A stretch of 64,000 nt of DNA from Zanthoxylum bungeanum (GCA_019454045.1 SKCR01036761.1:186001-250000); one strand, 5' to 3'. Shown: positions 48,942 through 62,313, numbered from the stretch's first letter. Numbers and translations: made by a program. The notes: generated by a model not told the origin, from the letters alone.

Positions 48942-50919
48942 TGATGGAAAATTATGACCCATAGCATCACTATTTGTACAGATCATGGTGTTGTTGTACA
49001 AATTAACTATGTGACAAAGGAAATTCCCCTTTTATCATTTGTAATTAGATTACCAAGATGTATAAATGATGAAAGGTCCATATGATTAGTTCCGGATTGA
49101 GATGATATGAGACAGTATCAATCCATAAAGGTTTAATCATTAAATATCCTTAGTCATAGTATTATCGAGATTGGACATCGATAATGCGTAAAAGACTAGT
49201 ATTACACTTGTGCGCGTTGTGGGAGCATAACGACATAGTTCTCATATATTTGGGTATAGGATACTCATGCAAGTGTAATAGGAGTTTGTGTTTACCGATG
49301 GTACGTGAACAGCTTCGCTCTGGATAGACCCCTCGGAATTCCATTGGTAGTATGACTATGTGTCTATGGAAGTCCGAATCAAAGTAGGTGTATTTGGTCT
49401 TAACCTGAGACTTGCACTGCTAATACTTGCGACAATCAATATACTTTGGTTTTGGTCATCCAGGGCTTTAACAGGTTTTGTGTACGCCTCATCTGGGTAT
49501 ATTGAGAATCGTAGTGTATTGGGTGTGATGTCAAGACAGAAGTATCACTCCAGTCATAGTGGAGATGATGATCACGTAGGATACGGAACTGGTGCTCTTA
49601 TGTACTGCAGTCATCGGGATAATATGACTAGGTCATGATTATCCGATTATAGAGACTAGTTACCAGAGATCCGATATGTGCTTCGTACGGGGCAGACACA
49701 ATTCCAGCCCCTGGCCTTGCACGTGACATCCGATGCTGGATCGTAATACGCAATACTACGTATACTACGCCTGATATAGATCACATATTCCAGTAAGAAT
49801 ATTTTTGGAGAATTTGGTAGGCACGGTGCTTTGCTAGAAGCCAACCATGTCTTGTAAATCGGTAAAAACGTAGTACTAGGTACGTACGTGTTCGGATAGT
49901 CCAACGACCGGATTTACTGCCAATATATCCGGGGATCTCGTGGGTCGTTTCACGAAGATTCACCGATGACGTATGACTCGCACTTTAATTAATCTGGGAA
50001 TAATTAAAAGAGAGAGAAAATTAATCTGGGATTAATTACTGAGATATTTTATCTGGGATAAAATATTATTTAAGAGAGAGAACGATTAATTTGGAATTAA
50101 TCGATAAAATATTATATTCGATATATTATATGAAATTGGATTTCGACGCGGAATTAAAATTAGATTTTAATTTGGGCGAACGAGTTAATTTAGAATTAAT
50201 TCGCTAGCGACGTGAATAGTAATTTTGCTAGGCATAATTATTTAATTAAATTTGATTTAATTACGTCGCAACGGAAAATTCGTTAATTTGGAATTAGCGA
50301 ACCCGAGCCCGGGAGTGTTTGCGGGCCCACTCGTATTTCGAATTGAGTGGAGCCCACAAGTCACATCACTAGTCAACTTTATCACTTTAATGTGATATAA
50401 GTTGGTAGTTGGTGATAGTGTGTTAAACACTCCAAGTTGGTGATGATTTACAAGATTTTGGAAATCAATTGTTTTGGTATAAGTTTTAGAAACAAAACAA
50501 AACACAAATCATCATCTCTCTCTTCTACACACACATTTTCGGCCAAGGGCCAAGTGCTTCTCTCCCAAAATTTCTTCAAAATGCCGAGCACACCATGAAG
50601 AAACTAGGAAGATTTGTGGCAAATCTTACCAATGCTAGCACATGAAGGGTCATCCAAGGTGATAGGGAAACCCACCAATGGGCATGGAATCACCATTTGC
50701 AAAGCTTGGAGCTTGGAGCATCAATGGAGAGCATGACCGAAAATGGAGGAGGACAAAAACAGTCCACTGCCGAGAGCTCAAGGAAGGGAGAAAAGTTTTG
50801 TCGTTCCTCGCATCGCTAAGCCGATCAATATAAGTATGATTCCGCCATACTTCTTTGTAGTATTCGCACATGATTTCTATGCTTGAAATCGATCTTGGGA
50901 CTAACCTAGAAACCCAACA
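48942..50919 (+). mobile_element. B 5' LTR
   Basis: It starts TGATGGAAAATTATGACC (altered from TGTTGGACAATTATGACC in the 3' LTR) and ends ACCTAGAAACCCAACA. The 92-codon frame at 49360-49638 recurs in other B LTRs but is broken in the 3' LTR, so it is not taken as a gene. Confidence 0.92.
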
Positions 50920-50920
50920 A

Positions 50921-50934
50921 TGGTATCTTGAGCC
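50921..50934 (+). promoter_or_regulatory. B primer-binding site (decayed)
   Basis: tggtatcttgagcc begins two bases after the LTR. Its first seven bases match the initiator tRNA-Met complement; the rest has drifted or carries a short insertion. Confidence 0.65.
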
Positions 50935-53300
50935 ATTTTGAGCATGAAATTGAAATTAGGGTAAAATTGGGTAAAATTAATTTGAGCATGTTTGAGTGAA
51001 ATTTATTGTTTAAATATGCTTGAATGATGATATCATGGTGTTATGCATGATCAATTTGATGAAAATTGGACTGGATCAAATTTTCCCCAATATTGAGGCT
51101 TGGTCGAAAGTTTGAGCTTACCCTAAGTCATGGTGATTTTTTTATTTTGATCATTGGATGAGTTGAAATCATTTGGGAAATGTTGATTTAGGATTTAATT
51201 GGATTGAATTCGGAATCGGACATGTAAAACCCTAAATTACCGTGAGGTTATAGCATGGAAAATGATTGATTTTTTTATTCAAATGTGTTAGACATGTTTT
51301 GATGATAATAAGCATAATTAATTGAGTAAATTAGTGTTTTGGAAATGTTAATTTGGTTAATTAATTATGGCATACACTTTAGGTTAATTAAATTATGAAA
51401 TTTGGAATTTTGGTAATTTAATTAATTGGGCCAAATTTGGAATTGGGCTGGTAAAGTTGTATTTGGGCTTAATGGGCTTGGTTGGGCCAAGTTTGGTTTA
51501 GGCTAATTGGTTGGATCCAATTGGGCCCAAAACCATTTCCATAAAGTTCAAATATGACTTAATGGACCTTTAATATTAATTGGGTCTAATGGGCCTAAAT
51601 TGGTTTCTTGGCAAATAAGGGTGATTCATTAAATGGGCTTTGGTATTTGGGTTGGACCCATATTGACCAAAAGTTCATGCCTTAAGAAATTAATTAAAAC
51701 CCCATTGGACTTTAATTAAATTGACATTGGATGTTAATTGGGCTTTGAGACCCGTAACGATTAGATTTGGAATCTAAGTCGTAAAGGCACATTAATAAAG
51801 TGTAATTATTTAATTTAGAATTAAATATAGAATTAGTATTAAATACATATTAAATTGGATTTAATATTGTAGTTTAATATAATTCGTGAATTCGTACTTT
51901 GAGTACTTATTCGCAAAACGAGTCGGACTCGCGCAAAATCAAATAGTTGGATCAGATTAATTAATTGGATTAGATTGATTGATAACACGCTTTGTGTGAA
52001 TACATGGATGCGATGTATGAATAATGTATATCAGATGGATATTAGATGGGTGAGGGCAATTTTGGAAATTGTTGTAATAAATTTAGAATTTATTAAATTG
52101 GACCTGCGTGTCCAGCCTATTACCTCTTGACTCTATGTATTTCTCTTCTCACTTATTCCCCTCAATGTAAATGAGGTTTCTTTAGAAGTGTTATGTAATC
52201 GGGTAGAAGTAATACTTGTGCTAGCGGTAGAGAGGAAATGGAGAGATTTGTTCTAGGAACAATGTGTTGAGTATCCATCCGCATATCATTATTATATTTA
52301 CTTATGTGCCTTATTATGTGTTTAACATGCATGTTTAAGGGTGTATGATGATGAGACCTTAACAAAGATAATTAATTGGTTGCCAATTACTCGAAAAACC
52401 CTCACTACATATTAAGCGTTTTTCCTTCGATTGAGTGATTCTTACTCAAGATCCAAGACTAGCACTGGTTTGTTGGCCAAAGTCAAGACCTTTGTCCATC
52501 GCGGATGTGTTTGAATCATGAAGGCTTTGTTCCATATCGGTGTCTTGTCCAAGTTGTGATTTGTTGGCCAAAGTCAAGATCATTTCTTGTCCATCGACAT
52601 CGATTACGAAGCTTTCCATGGTCAATGGGTTCCACTTAACTGGGATCATTAAGTTTGTTGTGCCAAAGCCAAGGCTTAATTGATTCAGAGGAAAAAGGTT
52701 AGGGAATATATTGGATATATTGGCATATATAAGATATATGTTTCAGACTTGGATGTCCACCTACTAGATCTAGGAATTGGATGAGATCCAATTGATCTTA
52801 GAGATCTACCTAGTTAATTATCATACAATTTGTCGGCCAAAGTCAAGATTGTGTGTTATTTAACGGGATCCTAGCCCATTAGGAAACAAGGTTTCCCGAG
52901 TACTCCACAGAGGGTTAGAGGCTCGCCGAAAATTAGTGGGAGGCAAGTATTAAATTTGCAATATCCGTTTAGTTACTTGCCATACGCGCTCATTTCAATT
53001 TTTCGTCAAATAAATTAATCTATTAGTTTGACTAATATTTAATGTCGTTTTAATTAAACAGTTGGACTGTATTCAAACTATTTCAATTAATAGTTGATTT
53101 TATAATTGGATTATAGTAATCAATATAATTGAATTTAACCTATTAAATTATAGTTGATTATATAGTTGGACTATAGTAATCATTATAATCAATAGTACCT
53201 AAAATCGTTGATTTGATAGTTAGACTATTGGAATCAAGATAAATGAAAGATTAGTGTTTAAAATATAATCCTGGGTTAAAAATATTTAAACGACTTTAAT
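50935..53300 (+). other. B leader, long untranslated region
   Basis: About 2.4 kb between primer site and gag without a reading frame. 51400-51760 is rich in ttgggc/ttgggcc words, and 53030-53240 has repeated pairs of tagttgatt and tagttggactat spaced about 60 bases. The stem-loop set at 52467-52852 lies here. B2 carries the same leader at 61900-63058. Confidence 0.6.
52467..52852 (+). promoter_or_regulatory. B leader: four stem-loops with TTGGCCAAAG loops
   Basis: Loop core ttggccaaag (variants ttgtgccaaag and tcggccaaag). Stems: ggtttg/caagacc (52467-52472/52484-52490); tgatttg/caagatca (52557-52563/52575-52582); atcattaag/cttaattgat (52645-52653/52675-52684); acaatttg/caagattgt (52825-52832/52844-52852). 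Inner ttg/caag is constant while the outer stem bases change in step. Confidence 0.75.
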
Positions 53301-53880
53301 TTTCAGATTGGGAATAATATCTCAGGATAGTCCTGGAGACCGAGAAGTTACTTTATTTGATAGAGTGACGTCTCGAGCCTAAGCCTGGAGTTAAGAAAAT
53401 AGTAGAACATGATATTTGGAATATTCATGTGATGATAACTTTAGTGCTTAATCCGTTATGCTTGCCGCAAAGACTCCTTAATTTCTTAGTCAGAACTAAG
53501 GATTAGATCCTTATAGTGTGATAATGAAATTGAAGGATCTTCATATATCTATCCTTAGATCTTAGAAGTACAAATTGCAATAGAAAACTCTTGGAGAGTT
53601 AATGGCTATACTCAAGGAGACAAAGCCAAAGTTTGCAATTTTGCAAGAAGCGCAAGGCGCATCTTACTTCGACATTCCAAAAGGCCAAGGCTTGGCCAAA
53701 GGCTTCTGGGGTGTGGAAAAGGGCAAAGGCAAAGTCATTATAATCTTCTGGGAAGACAAAAGACATATCCCAAAATGTCTGCCTAAATTGTGGCAAACGG
53801 GGTCACTGGATGCGTGACTACCGTATGGACAAGGCAGACATGAAGGAAGTGAAGACGGTGCAAGGCTTCGACTTCAAATA
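53300..53880 (+). pseudogene. B gag remnant
   Basis: The copia gag C terminus is recognisable: the zinc knuckle at 53780-53821 reads CLNCGKRGHWMRDY, with the last cysteine changed to tyrosine (B2 keeps CLNCGKRGHWKRDC). Upstream, relative to B2, about 180 bp is deleted near 53580, where caaattgcaa joins aactcttgg; this removes the MSEGTSVEH...SLPESW part of the gag domain. The frames before and after disagree. It lies just upstream of the protease block and would have packaged element RNA when intact. Confidence 0.72.
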
Positions 53881-53899
53881 TGTTTGTCATAAATATGTT

Positions 53900-56770
53900 C
53901 GCTACTAGTATTAAAATTGGATTTTAGATACTGGATGTGGACATAAATATGTACTGATGTGCAGAATCTGCTGATTAGCAGGATACGTACTGCAGTTGAG
54001 ATTGATCTGCGAATCAGAAACGGGACGACAGTCGCTGTTTTAACCGTAGATACCTAAGTTTAAGAACTACCATTCGGGTGTGTACTTAAATTAGGAAACT
54101 GTTATAATGTAACTAGTTTGACTAGAAATATTATCTCTACATCAGAGTACAATCCGATGCAGATATACTTTTATATTCTAGAACACTAAAGTGTTTTATT
54201 TTATAAAGATGATATTGAGATAACCACATTAGATGTGAATAACAAAATTTATATTTTGAATATAAATAAATCTCAAACGTATAACATGACAAAAAAATAG
54301 CTCAAACTGAATTAATCAGTTGAGACTTATTTGTGGCATTATTTTCTGGGACACAATTAACAAGACTGGTATATCCACACTTTCGAAGAGTGGATACTAG
54401 GACGGATTTGATTCTATTCAAATGATGTCTACGAATCTAGTTTATTGGGCAAAGTGCCTAAAATACCTTTTACTTGGTAAAAGTGTAAGTGCCACCGATC
54501 TGTTAGCCCTCGTTCATAGTGACGAAAGTGGGCCCATGTCTAGCTAGGCTAGAGGTGGATATGAATGTTTCGTGACCTTTACGAATGTGGCATCGCGTTA
54601 TGGTTATGTGTTTCTTTTGAAACACAGATCGGAAACTTTTGATTAATTCAAAGAGTTTCGACACGAAGTAGACAAACAGATCGGCTAAAGTATTAAACCG
54701 TCACGGTTAGACCATGATGGAGAATACTTAATCAATAAGTTTCTCGAATACTTGAAAGAGTATAGTACTCTTTCAATGAGGACTTCTCCCGGAACACGTC
54801 AATTTGACGGTGTGTCCGAACGGAGAAACCGAATTTTGTTGGACATGATAATGTTAATCATGAGTCGCTCTGAGCTACCATTTCCTTCAAGGGATACGCA
54901 TGAACAGTGCAAAACTTATTTTTAATAAGGTTCCATAAAATCTGTTTGACGGATTTCATATTAGATATGAACAGGAAAGAAACTAGGTTTTCTCATTCCT
55001 GATGATTTGGGTATGCTAGGCATATGTTTGGATGATAACAAACTAAAACCCAAATCAGATAAGTGCCTAAGTTGTGGGTTATCCTAGGGAAACCAAAGTA
55101 TAATACTTATACAACTCACTAGAGAACAATGTAATTGTTGCTCACCATGCGGTTTTCCTAAGAGGAATACCGATATGCAGTGGTAAGTGGGAGGAAAGTA
55201 AAACTCGATGAAAATCAGAGTAATACTATTCCAGGCACCGATTCCTTAATGGAACACAAATAGTTCATCAAGGATGAAACTATACCAATAATCTTTGAAT
55301 ACACAAGAACCACGTAAGTCGGAGAGAGTCGGAAAATAACCTGAGGTATGGGTTTCTGATCTCACCTCATAAAGATGTCAATCTTATTGAGGAATACGAA
55401 CTGACTATGTATGAGGAAGTGATACAATGAATCGACTCCCTATTACGGCAAAGTGCCATGAAGTCCGAAATGGATTCCATGTATGCCAACTAAGTTTGGA
55501 CACTAGTTGTTGTACCGGAAGGCATTGTGCCTATTGGTATTATATAAGTCTTCAAGGAAGACATACATGGATGGCAACATACCAATGTACTAAGCTGGGC
55601 TTGTAGCGAAAATGTATCGTTATCAACATTGTGTTGATTATGACGAAACCTTTTACCTATTGTCATGGTTAAATCCATTTGGATAATGCTTGCTGATGCT
55701 GCATGTTTCATTTATGAAATATGGCAGCTGAACGTCAAAATCGCTTTCCTTAAATGGAAACCTTTCGGAGGATGGTTATAACATCCTGACGGTTTTGTCG
55801 TACCAAAATGAGCAAACAAGGTTTACAAGTTAATTCGATCCATGAATGGATTGAAGCAAGCATAACGTTCTTGGAATTATCGTTTTGATGTAATCATAAT
55901 GGTATATGATTTAATTCAAAACGAAAATGATTCTTGTGTATATAAGGAGGTTAGTGGGAGCGCACTGACAGTGAATGTCCTAAATAATGATGATATGTCA
56001 TTTCTTGGAAATGATATTCCCATAAAATAATCGGTGAAAGCTTGGATTTCATGAAAAATTCTCCATAGAATTCTTGGGAGAGACAACCTTTATTCTAGGA
56101 ATAAAGATCTACTAGGATAGATCTAAAAGTTGTTGGCACTCTCCGAGAACTCGTACATTGAAATAAATATACGCGACCTGGTGTCTCATATACTTTGAGC
56201 ATATGGAGTCACAATCGGGTCAATCCAAGTGATGGTCACTGGATTGATGTTAAGAACATCTTTTAGTACATTAGACGAACTAAGGATGTTGTCTTATACT
56301 ATGGAGAATGAGAACTTGAAGTGACTGGGTTCACCGTTACAAGTTTCCTAACCGACAAAAACGACTATAAGTCGCAATAAAGGTACTATAAAGTTTGAAT
56401 AACGGAACAGTGAGCTGGAAATCTTCCAAGCAAGATACTGTTACCGAATAAACAACAAAAGTGGATTATTGCTGCAGCTGAGGAAGCAATAGAAGCCTTT
56501 TGGATCGATAATAATCGTAATCAGATTAGGAGTAGTTCTGTTAGCAGCTGAGCTAGGCTACAGCACAGGCTAAGGAATTAATGGTCTCATCAACGATCCA
56601 GATATATACTTCGAATATTCATCTGATTCGTTCGGATCATACATCGTGGCGATGTGATGATCGAATAAATCGCATCAGATGATAACCATGCAAATCCGCT
56701 GACGAAAGCATTTTCTCAGCAGAAGTTTGAGCGAACCGTACATAGTTCGGGTGTAGGACACTTTAGTGAT
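53900..56770 (+). pseudogene. B pol remnant
   Basis: Protease WILDTGCG with DTG at 53927-53935. Integrase has ALVHSDESGP, a shifted SRYGYVFLLKHRSETF and a TAA at 54686-54688 just after KQIG, then FDGVSERRNRILLDM near 54810-54850. RT has LIRSMNGLKQA near 55840-55865 and NNDD for the catalytic YVDD near 55985. At about 56157-56173 roughly 165 bp is missing between YIE and RPGVSY, so the RT-RNase H connection is lost. RNase H remnants follow (LEVTGFT, IIAAAEEAIEAFW). The stop and the deletion are also in B2. Non-functional. Confidence 0.8.
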
Positions 56771-56793
56771 TGGCTATAGGCCAAGTGTGAGAT

Positions 56794-58770
56794 TGTTGGA
56801 CAATTATGACCCATAGCATCACTATTTGTACAGATCATGGTGTTGTTGTACAAATTAACTATGTGACAAAGGAAAATCCATTTTTATCATTTGTAATTAG
56901 ATTACCAAGATGTATAAATGATGAAAGGTCCATATGATTAGTTCCGGATTGAGATGATATAAGACAGTATCAATCCATAAAGGTTTAATCATTAAATATC
57001 CCTAGTCAGAGTATTATCGAGATTGGACATCGATAATGCGTAAAAGACTAGTATTACACTTGTGCGCGTTGTGGGAGCATAACGTCATAGTTCTCATATA
57101 TTTGGGTATAGGATACTCATGCAAGTGTAATAGGAGGTTGTGTTTACCGATGGTACGGGAACAGCTTTGCTCTGGATAGACCCCTCGGAATTCCATTACT
57201 AGTATGACTATGTGTCTATGGAAGTCCGAATCAGGGTAGGTGTATTTGGTCTTAACCTGAGACTTGCACCGCTAATACTTACGACAATTAATATACTTTG
57301 GTTTTGATCGTCCAGGGCTTTAACAGGTTCTGTGTACGCCTCTTCTGGGTATATTAAGAATCGTAGTGTATTGGGTGTGATGTCAAGATGGAAGTATCAC
57401 TTCAGTCATATGGAGATTATGGTCACGTAGGATAAGGAACTGGTACTATTGTATGCTGCAGCTATCGGAATAATATGACTAGGTCATGTTTATCCGATTA
57501 TAAAGACTAGTTACCAGAGATCCGATATGTGCTTCGTACGGGGCAGACACAATTCCAGCCCCAGGCCTTGCACGTGACATCCGATGCTGGATCGTAATAC
57601 GCAATACTACGTATACTACGCCTGATATAGATCACATATTCCAGTAAGAATATTTCTGGAGAATTGGGTAGGCACGATGCTTTGCTAGAAGCCAACCATG
57701 TCTTGTAAATCGGAAAAAATGTAGTACTAGGTACGTACGTGTTCGGATAGTCCGACGACCGGATTTACTGCCAACATATCCGGGAATCTCGTGGGTCGCT
57801 TCCCGAAGATTCACCGATGACGTATGACTCGCACTTTAATTAATCTGGGATTAATTAAAAGAGAGAAAATTAATCTGGGATTAATTACGGAGATATTTTA
57901 TCTGGGATAAAATATTATTTAAAAGAGAGAACGATTAATTTGGAATTAATCGATAAAATAATATATTCGATATATTATATGAAATTGGATTTCGACGCGG
58001 AATTAAAATTAGATTTTAATTCGGGCGAACGAGTTAATTTAGAATTAATTCGTTAGCGATGTGAATAGTAATTTTGCTATGCATAATTATTTAATTAAAT
58101 TTGATTTAATTACGTCGCAACGGAAAATTCATTAATTCGAAATTAGCGAACTCGAGCCCGGAAGAGTTTGCGGGCCCACTCACATTTCGGATCGAGTGGG
58201 GCCCACAAGTCACATCACTAGTCAACTTTTTGACTTTAATGTGATAGAAGTTAGTAGTTGGTGATAGTGTGTTAAACACTCCAAGTTGGTGATGATTTAC
58301 AAGATTTTGGAAATCAATTGTTTTGGTATAAGTTTTAGAAACAAAACAAAACACAAATCATCATCTATCTCTTCTACACACACACACTTTCGGCCAAGGG
58401 CCAAATGCTTCTCTCCCAAAATTTCTTCAAAATGCCGAGCACACCATGAAGAAACTAGGAAGATTTGTGGCAAATCTTACCAATGCTAGCACATGAAGGG
58501 TCATCCAAGGTGATAGGGAAACCCACCCATGGGCATGGAATCACCATTTGCAAAGCTTGGAGCTTGGAGCATCAATGGAGAGCATGACCAAAAATGAAGG
58601 AGGACAAAAACAGTCCACTGCCGAGAGCTCAAGGAAGGGAGAAACGTTTTGCCGTTCCTCGCATCGCTAAGCCGATCAATGTAAGTATGATTCCGCCATG
58701 CTTCTTTATAGTATTCGCACATGATTTCTATGCTTGAAATCGATCATGGGACTAACCTAGAAACCCAACA
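56794..58770 (+). mobile_element. B 3' LTR
   Basis: TGTTGGACAATTATGACC to ACCTAGAAACCCAACA, preceded by the polypurine tract ggccaagtgtgagat (56779-56793) and followed by the duplication cttag. Confidence 0.93.
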
Positions 58771-58775
58771 CTTAG

Positions 58776-61150
58776 ATCATATAAGATACTTAAGGATGTT
58801 CTTAACATCAATCCACTAACTATCACTTGGATTGGCCTGATTGTGACTCCATATGGTAAAAGCATATGAGACACCAGGTCGCGTACATTTATTTCAATGT
58901 ACGAGTTCTCAGAGAGTGCCAACAACCTTTAGATCTGTCCCAGTAGATCCTTATTCCTAGAATAAATGTTGTTTCTCCCAAGTAGTCTACGGATAATTTT
59001 CTTGAAAGCCAAGCTTTCACCGATTGTATTATGGGAATGTCATTTCCAAGAAATGACATATCATCATTATATAGGACAGTTATTGTCAGTGCGCTCCCAC
59101 TAACCTCCTTATATACACAAGAATCATTTTCATTTTGAATTAAGTCATATACCATTATGATTACATCAAAATGATAGTTCCAAGAACGCAATGTTTGCTT
59201 CAATCCATAAATGGATCGAATAACTTGCAAACCTTGTTTGCTTATTTTTGTACAACAAAACCGCCAGGATGTTGTAAACATCCTCCAAAAGGTTTCCGTT
59301 TAAGGAAAGTAATTTTGACGTTCAGCTGCCACATTTCATAAATGAAACATGCAGTATTAGCAAGCATTATTCAAATGGATTTAACCATGGTAACGTGTAA
59401 AAGGTTTCGTCGTAATCGACACAATATTGATAACAATACCTTTTCGCTACAAGCCTAGCTTTGTACGTTGGTATGTTACCATCCATGTATGTCTTCCTTG
59501 AAGACTTATACAGTACCAATAGGCACAATGCCTTCCGGTACATCAACTACTGTCCAAACTTAGTTGGTATACATGGAATCCATTTCGGACATCATGGCAC
59601 TTTGCCATAATAGTGAGTCGATACCTTGTATCACTTCCTCATACGTAGTCGTTTTGTCATCCTCAATAAGATTGACATCTTCATGAGGTGAGATCAGAAA
59701 CCCATACTTCCCAAGTTGTTTTCTGACTCTCTCCGACTTACACGGTTCTTGTGTATTCGAAGATTATTGGTAGAGTTTCATCATTGATGAACTGTTTGTG
59801 TTCCATTAAGGAATCGGTGCCTAGAACAGTATTACTCCGATTTTCATCGAGTTTTACTTTCCTCCCACTTACCACTGCATATAGGTATTCCTCTTAGAAA
59901 AAAACCGCATGGCGAGCAATAATTACATTGTTCTCTTGTGAGTTGTGTAAGTACTATACTTTGGTTACCCTAGGATAACCAATAAATTAGGCACTTATCC
60001 GATTTGGGTTCTAGTTTGGTATCATCCAAACATATGCCCAGCATTCCCAAATCTTCAGGAATGAGAAAACTCAGTTTCTTTCCTGTTCATATCTAATATG
60101 AAATCTGTCAAACAGATTTTTTATGGAACCTTATTCAAAATAAGTTTTGCGCTGTTTAATGCATATCCCAAGAAGGAAAATGGTAGCTCAGAGCGACTCA
60201 TAATTAACCTTATCATGTCCAACAAAATTCGGTTTCTCAGTTCGGACACACCGTCAAATTGAGGTGTTCCGTGAAGAGTCCACATTGAAAGAATACTATA
60301 CTCTTTCAAGTAATTGAGAAACTTATTTCTTAAGTATTTTCCACCATGGTCTAACCATGACGGTTTAATACTTTAGCCGATTTGTCTGTCTACTTCGTGT
60401 CGAAACTGTTTGAATTTATCAAAAGTTTCTGATTCATGTTTCAAAAGAAACAGATAACCATAACGCGATGTCACATCCGTAAAGGTTACGAAGTATTCAT
60501 ATCCACCTCTAGCATGCTAGATATGGGCCCACTTACGTCACTATGAACGAGGGCTAACAGATCGGTGGCACTTGTACTTTTACCAAGTAAAAAGTGTTTT
60601 AGACACTTTGCCTAATAAACTAGATTTGTAGACATTATTTGAATAGAATCAAATTTGTCATAGTATCCACTCTTCGAAAGTGTGGATATACGAGTCTTGT
60701 TTAATATGTCCCAGGCAACAATGCCACAAATAAGTCTCATCTGATTAAATCAGTTTGAGCTATTTGTTTGTCATGTTATACGTTTGAGATTCATTTATAT
60801 TCAAAATATAAATACTGTTATTCAAATCTAATGTGTTTATCTCAATATCATCTTTATAAAATAAAACACTTTAGTGTTCTAGAATATAAAGGTATACCTG
60901 CAACGGGTTAAACTTAGATATAGAGATAATGTTTCTAGTCAAACTAGTTACATTATAACAGTTTCCTAATTTAAGTACATACCCGAATGGTAGTTCCTAA
61001 ACTTAGGTTTCTACGGTCAAAATAGTGACTCTCATCCCGTTTCCGACTCGCAGGTCGATCTCAATTGAAGTCAGTATCCTGCTCATCAGCAGATTCTGCA
61101 CATCAGTAGATATATTTATGTACCACATCTAGTATCAAAATCCAATTTTG
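58776..61150 (-). pseudogene. B2 pol (RNase H start, RT, integrase, protease)
   Basis: RT reads QVIRSIYGLKQTLRSWNYHF (58889-59281), and the catalytic motif is YNDD in VLYNDDMSFLGND. The integrase Glu region reads HGTPQFDGVSELRNRILLDM (60121-60309). The same TAA after KQIG seen in B lies at 60373-60375, and the same gap between YIE and RPGVSY lies at about 58881-58900. Protease and the gag-pre-integrase zone lie between about 60700 and 61150. It shares its lesions with B, which is inserted downstream of it. Confidence 0.8.
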
Positions 61151-61900
61151 AAACTAGTAGTGAACATGTTTATGACAAACATGCTTGAAGCCGGAGCCTT
61201 GCCCGTCTTCTCTTCCTTCACGCCTGCCTTGTCCATACGGCAGTCACGCTTCCAGTGACCCCGTTTGCCACAGTTTAGGCAGACATCTTGGGATATGTCA
61301 TTTGTCTTCCCAGAAGACTTGTGATGATTTTCCCTTTGCCCCTTTTAGAAGCTCTGGCTCTGCCTCCTAGAGCATAGTCGTCAAATCTCCAAGAGTTTAC
61401 TCTTGGTTCATAATAAACCTGCCCCAGCTTTCGGGTAGAGACTATAAGATCAAATCTTTGGTAGTCTCAGCCACGTAGGTAATGCCCAGCTAACCTAGCT
61501 GATCGATGTCAGCAATCATCTGCGACACCTAGTGCTCGACAGATGTACCCTCTGACATACGTGAGCAAAAGAGCTTCTTTTGCAATTTGTACTTCTAAGA
61601 TCTAAGAATAAATCTATGAAGATCTTTAATTTCATCATCATGGTACAAGGATCTAATCCTTAATTTTGATGACAAAATTAAAGTGTCATTGCGGTAAGCT
61701 TAAAGGATTGAGCACTAAAGTTATCATCACCATGAGTCATCCAAAACTCATGCTCCACTATTTGCTCAACTCCGAGCTTAGGCCCAAGAGGTTTCTCTAT
61801 CAAATAGAGTAACTTCTTAGTTCCCAGGACTATCATGAGGTTTTATTCCCAATCTGAAAAATTAAAGCCGCTTAAAGAACATTTTCTCCCAGGATTATGT
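61151..61900 (-). pseudogene. B2 gag remnant
   Basis: The zinc knuckle is intact at 61240-61281 (CLNCGKRGHWKRDC). Upstream the minus strand reads MSEGTSVEH*VSQMIADIDQ and DLIL*SLPESWGRFIMNQE, typical of the UBN2 gag domain, with stops. This keeps the 180-bp part that element B has lost. It is followed by a lysine-rich linker KGAKGKSSQ before the knuckle. Confidence 0.75.
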
Positions 61901-62313
61901 TTTAAACACTAATCTTTCAGTTATCTTGATTGCCATAGTCCAACTATCCAATCAACGATTTCGGGTACAATTAAATATAATGATTACTATAGTCTAAATA
62001 TATAATCAACTATAATTTGATTGTTAAAATTCAAATATATTGATTACTATAATCCAATTAATTTAATCAACTATAAATTGAAGTAGTTTGAATACAGTCC
62101 AATTGTTTAATTAAAACAACAATTAAATATTAGTCCAACTAATATATATTTAAATTAATGACGAAAAATGAATTGAGCGCGTATTGGCAAGTATCTAAAC
62201 GAGATTGCAAATTTAATACTTGCCTCCCACTATTTTTCGGCTAGCCTCTAACCCTCTGTTGAGTACTCGGGAAACCTAGTTTCCTAGTGGGCTAGGATCC
62301 CGTTAAATAACAC

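Larger units (their letters stand above)
48942..58770 (+). mobile_element. complete Ty1/copia element B, nested in B2
   Basis: LTRs at 48942-50919 (1978 bp) and 56794-58770 (1977 bp) flank primer site, leader, gag and pol. The target duplication cttag lies at 48937-48941 and 58771-58775. It sits in the RNase H region of an opposite-strand member of its own family. By eye the LTRs differ by roughly 3% over the first 200 bases. Confidence 0.94.

Noticed and set aside
52440..52860. Spaced repeats of a 15-20 base motif that could suggest a CRISPR-like array.
   Set aside because: Spacing is irregular, there are only four copies, the sequence lies in a eukaryotic retrotransposon leader, and the pattern is explained by stem-loops.
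53030..53240. Alternating tagttgatt / tagttggactat words as a possible structured repeat in the B leader.
   Set aside because: The copies are very AT-rich and similar to one another, which local duplication explains; no consistent pairing was found by eye.
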